DNA of 64,000 bases, taken from NCBI GenBank assembly GCA_946894095.1, contig OX335646.2, forward strand, positions 12,704,077-12,768,076, read 5' to 3'. This DNA comes from Incurvaria masculella (lineage: Eukaryota; Arthropoda; Insecta; Lepidoptera; Incurvariidae). The notes under the pieces were generated by a model. The model was given only the letters and a program-made list of their open reading frames with translations. It was not told the DNA's origin and did not search any database. Positions 24,801-36,800 of the stretch are shown piece by piece. The position numbers and the translations under genes were made by a program. Position 1 is the first letter of the stretch. Each line of letters starts with the position of its first letter.

Positions 24801-27800
24801 CATTTATAGGATTTTGAAAATGTGTTTTTTTTATTTAAGTTAAAATCGAAAGTCATAGAAAAGTTCTTCAATTTTTTGCACAGAACCAATCCCTTTTGGC
24901 TTTGATCACATATTTCTGTACACCGGGCAAATTGTACTTATTTTTTTTCTACTATGTACTTAGGGTAGCTTTCAAGTACCTATGTAGGTACTTCCATATT
25001 TAAAAAGCGTATATTATAAAATCACACGAACCATTTGACAGAAGGCGCAGGTTCCGCTTCGGTTTTGATCTGGAAGGTGACCGTCTCCTTCTCGTTGCAT
25101 TCTTTGTTTCCACCGAGCTTCTGCACGATCTTGGGCGGTGACGTCACGTGCCACTGCCAGAAGTCCGAGCTCTGGTTCACGTCGTTCTTAGCCACCACGG
25201 AGTAAGAACCACTATCCGTCAACTTGGCATCCGATATTACAATCTTGTACACTTCCTCGCTCTCCTTCACTATCTTGATCCGATCGTTCTCCTTGATCTG
25301 GACGCCGTCCTTGTAGAACGTGACATCGGGCGCGGGAGAGCCTTCGATCTCGATGGTCACGGTGTGAGTTGACCCCACCTGTGAATGAAATTAGGTCAGA
25401 ACGCTGCAGCACTTTCGCAGACTTTTGGCCGTGTGCCAGAGATAAGTCTTTAACTGTTGTAAACCGTCAGCCGACTATCTGAATACACACTCGAGTTTAG
25501 TATTTGCAGGAAGATTTTATATGGGATAACTACACCCACTGTACATATTAGCATACTACACTATATAAGAACCAGGTAGGTGTCACATCGGGACCTTTTT
25601 TATAAAGCTCAGCAAACCTGGTCAGAAAACACAGACAATTTTCATTACCGTTTCGACCATCTGCAAAAGCTTGTACAACCTGAACGGGATTAACCCTACC
25701 ACCTAGTATGTGGTATCCGAACAACAGCCAGCCTCAACAATAAAAAACGGTCACCAATCCAGAACCCTACCACACTTAGAGTAGCTTTACCTCGATTTAT
25801 CGAACAATAAGGCGCCGCGCCGCCCAGACTGACATTTATTTGTAAGGGAAGATGAATTATGATAGCTTAGTGAAAATCAGAACTCACCATACAGGATTGG
25901 TTCTCAACCTTCTTTTTGATCTTGGGAGGAGCCTTGACAGTAAGATTGATCTCGGTTTTGTCCTCTCCAAGCTCATTCTTTGCTGATATATGGTACAGAC
26001 CAGCATCTTCGACGGATGCATTCTTAATTACTAGAGACATGCTCTCTGCATCCTCGTACAAGAACCTGAACCAATAAAAACAAATGTTAGGGTGATAGCT
26101 TGCATTGGGCCATACAGAGTCTATCCTCATGTCCGGAATGACCAGTGTTACAGATTATAGAGATTCAAAAAGCCATTGGTGACTATGGAGGTGTATGCAA
26201 GACTGGGCTATCGGTGCAAGATTTCCTCATACTAATTTCATCGCTGATGTAGTGACCGAAATAATGTGCAATAGATGATATTTCAGTATAATGATAAGTT
26301 AATGCATTAATTTGTACGGGGGTCTCTAGCCCCGAAAGGAGCGACTCGCAAGTGTGAAAAGACCTTAAAGGGCTGCTACGCTTTGTGGAAGAGCTCGGCT
26401 GACTGAAATGAGCCAAAAGTCGGGTTACTGAGCACAACGGCCCAGTGTCAAGTGCGTTCAAGCGTCGGCAGCTACTCGCCGACAACAACAACAAGTTAAT
26501 GCATTTGTAACGAGTGTTTAACTGAAATGTGGCTCTTAGATACCGTCAAAGCTTTGTACGACAGAGAAAAAGTGGTATAATTCTTAAAGCCAGAGGCGTA
26601 AAGAATGACAATGCACGATCAATAATGCCACGTTTTACAGTATTCTTACTAAGGAGCGCGTCGGGTACCCACAACAATTTCAGTTTCAGTTTCTTTTTCT
26701 TCCATTAGATGTTTATTTAACAATCAGATGGTTTTTTTTTTCTTATTCTGCGGGTTTGATTGCTTTTGGGGAAGAACCGATAAAAAAAAGAGTGTGCGTA
26801 CTTGTAGCGACCGCCGGCCTCCACGACCTTGCCGTCGTGCCGCCAGATGACCTCGGGCTTAGGGTACCCCTTGCACTGCAACTCCAGCATGGCGGACCCA
26901 CCAGCGCTCACCACTGCCTCGCGCTGTTCGATCACCAGCCGAGGCTTCTCCGGCTCGCGTTGAAGCTCGTGCACCGCACCTGAATAAAGCCTTCTTTTAA
27001 TGAAGCTCAATTACCTAATCTTTAAGGAAACCTCTCCGGGAATTGGGCCCTAACAATTAAGAGATACTCCGATAATACTGAAATAATAGTGGAGGTAGGC
27101 ACAAAATACTACTACCATTGAGTATTTAGGTATACTAGTATTTAGGTAAATCTTAATAACCTAATGTATTAACTGGTGTCAAAACCTAAACAGGTGAAGA
27201 AATAAGTGCATGCTGAATCTGATAAGGATAGAACGCTTCCCCAATGCCCCGCAGGTCAAAAACGGAAATGTGTAGTGGGTTATATTTATTAGCGCATTTA
27301 CATTTTCACTTTCACTTTAAATTTAGTGCATACAAGGGTAAATTATGAAACAGTTGTAAAATTGAAGTAGCGTTACTGTACACCTAAGTAATTTATTATA
27401 AATTAACAAAAATGATCGTCAAGTAAGATATACATAAGAAATGTAATTTGTAATTGTTTTTCAAGCATACCCAACTCTGCCCAACAGCTGTGCCATCTCG
27501 CAGTTAACGAGTACGCTTCTATTTTGAGTTGGCGTGCTTAGGGTGAATCCTAAAATTTTACTTATTTCAGATTCCGCAAACAAAGTAATGGTTATCGTCT
27601 ATTGGTTAAGAATGTTATGATGAAATACACACCTTGAACAGTGAGCTCGGCGGAGCAGGATATGTTGCCTGTGCTGGTCTTGGCCACGCAGGTGTAGAGG
27701 CCGGCGTCCTCGGGCCGCACGTGCTGGAACACCAGCGCCAAGGAGTCCTCGTCGTCTCCCAGTAACACCTTGAATCGCTCCTCGGGATCGAACGATTTGC

Positions 27801-30800
27801 CGTCGCGCTTCCACGTGAACGACGCCTTCTCGCCCTTCGCCAGCAGACCTTCACCGCCGGGTGGCAATTCTCCGAAAATGTTCATGTCATCTGAAAAATA
27901 AAGGTTGAATAAGGATGTAAAATCGAACGTAATGCAAGGCAAGTATGAGCAATATGAGCTGAATAAATAAGAAATGAAAAAATAGGGTATAGAAAAAAAC
28001 TCACAAAATATAGGCTTAGCTATACCTATACTTAATGTTTAAGTAAACAACATCTTAAAGGCATTGTAGAAAATATTAGATACACAGACTTATACTTAAA
28101 CCAATGATTTCTTAACGTTGACTGATGGAAATATAAGGGTAACTTCACACCCGACATGATATTGAATGTGATTTTTGAGAATCCCATTCCGTAAAGAGCA
28201 CGGTTGTGGTCGCAGTTGATGTTCACGGCTACGCAGTAGTAGCGACCGGCTTCGACAGGCACCACATTCGCGATCACAAGCTCGGGGAACCCCATACCCA
28301 GAAACTAGCACACGATCTTCAGTATCACGAAACAACAGTATCGAGCAACGAACCGGTGACAGTGACGGTCGCCTCGGACTTGACGTCGCCGTAGATATTC
28401 ATGGCGACGCAGGAGTAGCGGCCGGCATCGGCGGGCACCACGTCAGCGATCACTAGCTCGTAGAAGCCTTTGTCCGCGAACTCGCGCACAATCTTCACAC
28501 GCTCTTCCAGCGAGCTTATCTCCTTTTCATTGCGGTAACTGCAAAAAGTATGGGCGCGTTTAGCTACGTAGGTTGTAATTTGTTTAGTTTCGTGCATACC
28601 CTTGATATTTCCCTTACTACCCTAACTATCTCGAATTCTCCCTGATCATATAGGAATCGAAGATGACTACAAGAAGTCTCAGTCTCTCGATTTGTTTTAG
28701 CAATGTAAACATGCAAACATTCCCAGAAGGTCTAGTCAGACAGGGAATTAAAATACTAAACCTTATGCCCGCAAGCATGAGAGGCCATATAGCCCAACTG
28801 AGGGTGGCACAAAAATAAAAACATATATATATATAAATATATGGTTAAGTATATTATTATGCCAAACATGGCTTAATAATAAAAAAAAAACAAGAAGTCA
28901 AGATGACCCGTTCTATCTAATTTGTAGCAACAATATCTGTAACATATATCATTTTCATGCCGCCAGAAAAAGTGTTATCTTAAGGATGTTCCGACCCATA
29001 CAATGTTTTTTTTTACACAGAACGCAAAAAGTATTGCACTTTAAGGTACGAATTCGTCAAAAATATTAAATATAGCCATAGTAGTTGCAGCGAAAACATA
29101 TTCACAATTTCAGGTTTAATGGTTTCGTTGTAATTGCCATTTAGAAGTTTTACACCGTTAGATGGCGCTGTTAAATAAAAATCGTATTTAAATAAATTGT
29201 CACAAAACCAATAATCCTGAAATTGTGAAATCGTTTTGGCTGCAAGTAATATGACAATATTAAACTTTTATTATTAATTCGTGCCTTAAAGTGCAATACT
29301 TTTTGCGTTATGTGTGCAAACAACTGGGTCGGAACAGCCTTAAGGTGGCCCAACCCGGCGGGCCTAACTCATTCGCGGGCACGGTACAAAACCGTGCTAT
29401 TGCGCTCTGGGACCTTCTCTGTTTCAAGGAATAAGACAGGCTCCGTGATGAGGAAGATGCAACATGTCCACAAAAAAGAATGTACTATGCACATTGTCTT
29501 TTTTGTGGACATGTTGTATGATTTGGTAAGATTTAAGAAAATTTTAATTTCAAAACGACTTATAGCTAAAAGTAAACCACGACCACTGTAGTAAAAAATC
29601 GAACAAAAACCAAATAGATTATAAATCTTGATTAAATAAGCTATGTCTGATGACTAATCTTTTTAAGATGTTCTTACTTTATCATTGCGTAATCCAACTC
29701 TAAAGTTATTATATAAAACGCACGAAAAATGCGAACTTTCGGGCCTTATAACTTAGAAACAAAACACAATTTTACAATGCCAATGGTCATCAGACATCTA
29801 GTTCGATCAAATAAAGCTATTTTGAGCAAAATTTTGGATCTCTGACAAGAAATATGGGCGTGATCTTCTTTCCCCTTTTGTATGGGGAGATGAGCGGGAT
29901 GGGCCACCTTAACTAGGATAATGTGAAATTTAGTAAACATACTTCCTAAAATTAGTTTCAAAATCAACTATGCCACATTCAACCGAATACTTACAATTTA
30001 ACATCAGGGTTGGGATCTCCTTTGACCTTGACCATAAATCTTAGATAGGTATTCTCCATTATTTCAGTATCCTTAAGAGCGACAACGAAGTGTGGAGCAT
30101 TTGGCGCATCGCGCTCCCTTCTTTCTTCAGCAGTCACTGAAAACATGTTCAGAGTATTGATAAAAAGTAAAACTTTACTTACATATGTTTATGTTAATAT
30201 GCAGGCGTGTTAAAGAAGTTCAAACATAGTTCTAGCGGATTAGGTTAAAATAAGTGAGCAAGTTGAAACTACCATACTTGAGACAATAGAAAATCAATCA
30301 CTACCAGTAATAGGTATTTGTCAATTTTACGGAAATATAAATTGGTTATGAAAAGAAATTTTCAACAGTGATTTAATTAATTGCAGATACAATGTATGTG
30401 ACATGTGATGATCCCTTCAAAGCATGCAGATAAGTCCTAGAGAGAGCGAAGGTGTTTTTGACAGAACATTTATGTGTACCTACTTCAGTTGTAACACTAT
30501 TGCACGGATGTGACGAACTTACATTCCTCGACGACCAACTGCGCCGTGCAATGGGAGTTGCCCGTGGAGTTCTGGGCGCGTGCGGTGTAGAGCCCACTGT
30601 CGGACTCGCGACAGTGCAGCAGGCGGAGGCAGTGCGCGCCGTCCTCGCGGCTCTCCACCTGCACTCGGTCCGCCAGACGGTCCGTCAGCGGCTTGTTGTC
30701 CTTCAACCACGTTACCTTCACGCTCTCCGATGACTCGCCGACCCGACATTCGAATTCCGCCTTTTCTCCGGCTGTGCGAAACGGTCACAATTCAACACGA

Positions 30801-33800
30801 CACAGGGGGACAATTGTTGTAGAAGAGAAAATAGTATCGAAGCATGGTTACTTTGATGTGATGTGTCGGTTAGTTCTATAAAAGCGTATGTACAGGCAGT
30901 CTATAGTGTTTCTATGTAGACGACGAGATTGCATCGGTGTCGTGTCTACGCATTCCGGTACTCACGCTCGATGTTGCAGCCCTTGAGAGTTTTAGAGAAG
31001 ACGGGTCTGCCGTCGCCCGAGGCGGACTTGGCGAGCGAGCGCGTGGTCTCGACGTAGCCTCCGGTCGTGGTAGCTGAGGTTACGGAGCCATTGGTGAGAG
31101 CCGTGCCACCGGCGGCTGTGGCGGCGGTGGAACTCGAGTAGGAGGAGCTGATGCGGCGCGCGCTGGACGCGCCGTCGACGCTACTGGTCGTCGTCTCGCT
31201 GGATGCCGCATACGCCGCGCTCGATGACTCATACTTGTTGCTGCTGGAGAGCTTGCGTGTACTAGATAATGAAGAGTAGTCTGAAAATAAAACATATTTA
31301 TATTTTAAGTACGAGGATTTATTTCCATTGTAGGGTGGTTATCAATCTATTCAGATATATCCACCTTCAGAACGTCGCGATGAACGACTTGAATATCGCA
31401 ACGACATGTCTTCGCCGGTCGTTTCCTCGTTGGTTACAGCTTGGACGGTTTCTTTAACTGCTGATTCAGACAGAGCTACACCAGTAGCCTGAATGGATTG
31501 TGACCCGGCGACAGAAGTTTGTTTGATTGCAGTAGACTCTTGGGTAGCACTTGCACTTGTTTCGATTGCAGTTAGATTAGAAGAGCTTTCGACGTGGTCT
31601 GATAAGGTCTGCTGCGAAAGTTCTGAGCTCTTAAGAGTTCCTTCAGTTAATAATGTTTCCGACGCCTTTGTAGAGGATTTAGCTTCCAAATACGATACCG
31701 TGCTCTGACTAGTTTTGGTTTCAGCGGTTGTGATTTCGGCAGATGTCCAGTTTGTGATGGTTTTACTTTCGGCCTCAGAAGTGTTGCTTTCTAGAGCAGA
31801 TATCCATTGAATTTCTTGATTTGTTTGTTCTGTGACTTCAGACTTTGATTGTTTTTTAGTTGCGGTTGTTTCGCAAGACGCTTTTCTTTTAGATTTTAAC
31901 TGTTTTAACGATTCTTCTTTAGTTGTTATTTCTATATTTGATTCAGAAATTTCAGTTTTCCGATCAACTGAAGTATGGTATTTATCTTCCGTTGATGGTT
32001 GTTCCGAAGTGACTACGTCTTCCTTTTTATTCAAAGTTTTTGGTGGTTCCGGAGAAGTGACTTGCGGTGGCGACTGAGCTTGATAGAGCACTTGTAAGTC
32101 ATCTGCAGCGTGTTCAGCTAAAGCAACTGCAACAAAACCGGGGAGGTATTTATAGTCTTGAAATTTTAATTAAATATTTGCCTTTGAAAGAAGTCGATTC
32201 TACAAAAAGCATGAAAATAAACGACAACTCACCAACGTCACTTGCGTACTGCCTTATTTCACTGAGCCACGATACTTTCACGTGTTCTTTGTGCGCGGTT
32301 AATGTTATAGGATAAGTCGGTATTTTAGGATCGTGGAGCTCAAATTTGTATTGATCTGAGGGATGATCTTTCAGCTCTACATCCGGTAACTGGAAAAAAG
32401 ATTCAGAGTTTATAAAATCAATATCACAACAAATTCATATTAAAAGAAACATAATTATATCGTTTTGAAGTACCAAATTTCGTTGGAATATGTTGAGATT
32501 GCACCGTTATGTGCTGTTACGGGACTCAGTGATTTAGGCTACTCAATAAAATACTGTTTTGATTATATTATGGATCGTGTATTAACAGGCACTTGTGCAA
32601 GCACTCTGAACCGACTCATGCGGTGGCGGCTGCTTTCCGTGAAGTCATCCCCGCGACGCGGGGGGCGCGGAGGGGCGGTACGCAGCCCCGCATCGTTGGC
32701 GGTCGCACATATTTATAGACTTTAGCGCCTAGTCCGGCGCAACCAATCATAATTATTTTTTAGACACACTTTATAGCTACATAACCATTAAAAATACCCT
32801 GTTTACTTTCTCTAAAGCGCTGAATTTTGGATTCCTAAAGGAGCATCGTTATCGTCAATCATATTTAATATCAATACAATTCCGCTCGAAATACACTGAA
32901 GCTGTACATGTCATAAATACCTTGATAATATCCTTGAGAATAAAGACAGAGCGGTCGTCAGAGATCCTGCGAACCTTGCAGACGAGGATGCGGGCTTTGA
33001 AAAGAAAGAGGTATCGCTCCTTGGCCTTTCCGCTGGCGTCGGTGGCCGTGAACCAGTCGTGGGTAAGCAACCGACCGAGCTTATAGATGTTGCCACGATA
33101 GCCTTCGATGCTCGAGATGAACTTGTTATCGGTGGCCCGGTGGGGCACTCCTAGCATAAGCTCTAGGGCCTTCTGTAAATCTGTACAGTCTTCGCCGAGA
33201 CGTTTCGAATACTTCACCAATTCCTAAAAATAAAACTTTGTTAGATGCAAGAATCAATTAATCGTTTATAATTCGTTGGGATTTACTTATATAGAAAAAT
33301 ATCCCCCAATTCCTTTGCCAAAGTATGCCATAATAAGATCTACCCTAAACGTTCTCTTGGAATATTTTGTAAACTACAGCTAGGTATGCCTCCAGTCTAT
33401 CTGCAGGGATCGGGTGTGGGTGTACCGAGCTATGTTTACCGGATGATTCTTTGATTAGCGTCATGCACTTGCGCAGAGACTTATTTATACGTCATGCTCA
33501 TTCAACGTTGTTTAAAAATGTTTTGTCGGGAAAAGAACAAAAAGGCTAAGTGACAAACCTTCAGCAGAAGTTGGTAGTCGTTTATCCTCTGGATGGGTAG
33601 TTTCAGATGCTCTGATATTGTTTTATCGTCCCCGAGGTCGTCAGAAAATTTCTGAAAATGTAAAAATTGAGAATTTAATAGTGAGATTATTAGAGATTGC
33701 TCGGTTCTAAAATGGTTTACATTTAAAAAAAAATATTTTCGAGTGTTCGTTAACTATAACCAATTGATAACAAAATATCTAATACACAATTGTAAAGTTA

Positions 33801-36800
33801 TCTATACGCACTCACACATTGTTGTAAGAACAGAAGAATGGACTATAGACGCGCCCTTATTATTGTCGACTGCGCACGGAACTCATTGTGACGTAAAATG
33901 GAAATTTGCTGTACATATACTTATATTAATGCAAAAAGAAACATAACCATGAAAAATGTGAACTACTTATCACAAATCTATCTATCATCTGTGAATGTTG
34001 TAATCAATTATTTTCGGCATCTTTGTAAAACCCATAAAAACTATTATGGCAACTTTTAGTAATAGCAAACATGAACATCTCGCGTCCATTCCTTACTTCT
34101 TGAATCGATGATATTTGTACGCGGGAAAGACCGTTGTAAATATAGAAACGCCTTGACACGCTTAAAACTTTAAAACGCTGGAATAGACGTACGAGCATTT
34201 CAAATTAATAACGATGTTGGATATTTTCTGTTATAATACCTACTTATATGGATAGTTTGAAATACGTTTGCGTGATGTTAAAAGCATAAAAGTAATTAAT
34301 ATAATAATGATATTCAATCACATTTGAATACAAAATAAATAAATAATAAAATTTTATTATATGTACATATAAACCATGCGAACCATGTTCGGCTCATCGT
34401 CCGACTTTTTTTTTGTATTTTAGTGGGGTCATTGGCAAGGTTTTGACCAATTATACATTTTTCCGGATGTCACGTGGTATCGAGATGAGATTTTTTTTCT
34501 TCATTTTTAAAATGCCCAAAATCCTTTACCCTTGTAACGTTTTTATTAGGATTCCGTACCCAAAGGGTGCCAACGGGACCCTATGACTAAGCCTCCGCTA
34601 TCCGTCCGTCCGTTCCATTTTGTCACAGGGCTGTATCTCATGAACCGTAATAGTAAGACAGCTGAAATTTTCAGTGGATGTGTATTTATTTTGCCGCTAC
34701 AATAACAAATAGGCAAAATTAAAAAATATATAAAAATTAAAAGGTTCGAAAACGTGTTCTTGTACGACGTTACGGAACCCTTCCTGTGCGAGTCGGACTC
34801 GCAATTGGCCTGTTTTTTATTATTGTATCAGCACGACATAAAAAACATTGGACTTCAAGATATTTTTATAGTTTTTATTTTATTTACTTACAATATTATT
34901 GCTTAAAAATAAAATAAAAAAATTATTTATATATATATATTAATAAAAAATAAAAATATTAAAAGGACTTATATGACCTCCCAAAGTCCCGATAATATGT
35001 AAAGATATGTGAAAAACCTAATTTTATGATTTATTTAAAAAATACTGACAGAAATCGAGAGCTTCCTTTTGTTACTAAATCATTCACCGGTGGCCAAATT
35101 AAGGTGGCCCATCCCGCTCATCTCCCCATACAAAAGAGGAAAGAAGATCACGCCCATATTTCTTGTAAGAGATCCAAAATTTTGCTCAAAATAGCTTTAT
35201 TTGATCGAACTTGATGTCTGATGACCATTGGCATTGTAAAATTGTGTTTGGTTTCTAAGTTATAAGGTCCGAAAGTTCGAATTTTTCGCGCATTTTATAC
35301 AATAACTTTGGAGGTGGATTACGCAATGATAAAGTAAGAACTTATTTAATTAAGATTTTTAATCTATTTGGTTTTTGTTGGATTATTGATTACAGCGGTC
35401 GTGGTTTACTTTTAGCTATAAGTCGTTTTGTAATTAACATTTTCGTAAATCTTACCAAATCATACACTATGCACATTGTCTTTTTTGTGGACATGTTGCA
35501 TCTTCCTCATCACGGAGCCTGTCTTTTTATTTGAAACATAGAAGGTCGCAGAGCGCGACAGCACGGTTTTGTACCGTGCCCACTAATGAGTTAGTCCCGC
35601 CGGGTTGGGCCACCTTAAGGAAAATGTTTCGTGGTGTGGTAAACGTTGATTTCGGAGCATTTTCAAATTTAGAACCGATCGCGCGGGCACTTGGATTAAT
35701 TGAACTATAGACTAAAGTGGAAGGGATAGACTGCTAACATCATACTAATTTTGAATGGGGATTATAAAAGTCCACAGGTTGCGTTGCAATTCACATTTCA
35801 GAATTCATTAAATAGAACCCAATGAAAATGAATGATATTTTTTTCTTTACAATGTCATTACTTAATTTATAGTTGAAATGAACGTTTTCATCACCCCTAC
35901 CTAGGAACAATTTGGAATGAAGCTTTGTTGACGGTGTAACTAGTTCTATCAGAGACGGGGGATTTCGCTGGTTAGAAATGTCATAATACCAGCGAATATA
36001 AGCAGTTTTCGGCGAGTTTATTACGTTGCATGACGTTAGCTATCTGTCTACCTCTCTAATCTTTGGTTGAAATCACATACTTGTACCAGGATTAGGACGG
36101 GTGATAACTGTTTCATGCTTTGAAACTTGTTTTACTATAGGCTTTTGAAATTTGATTCCAAAATATAGTATCAAAATCTACGACTGTACGTTTTAATTTT
36201 TAAATATACCTTTTAGAGATTGGCTAAAAACATCAGAATATTTTTTGAGTTATTTTTTTCAGAAAAATATTATTAAAATAATATTATTCCTGAAAGATAT
36301 TTACAAAAAAATAAAAACACACAGACACAGAATTAGGCTTGTTAGAGAGAGAATTTCCTGTGACTTATCGACAGCCTTAATGTTAAAACTTTTGCAAGTT
36401 GTCTGGTAATTTTGGGCACATAGTGAATGATTTTGAGTAGCAAGTGGCAGGCAAGAGCGTAAACCCGCGTTCCCCACCATTAAAAAAATCCGGCCAAGTG
36501 CGAGTCGGACTCGCACACGAAGGGTTCCGTACCATCTTAACAAAAAAATCACGTTTGCTGTATGGGAGCCCCCTTTAATTTTAATTACTTTTTAATCTTA
36601 CCTATTTGTTGTTATAACGGCAAAATAAATACACACTCTGTGAAAATTTCAGCTGTCTACCTGATACGGTTACTGAGATACAGCCCTGTGACAGACCTAC
36701 GGACGGACGGACGGACGGACGAACAGCGGAGGCTTAGTAATAGGGTTCCATTTTTACCCTTTGGGTACGGAACCCTAAAAACGAAGCTCTCGATTGCTGT

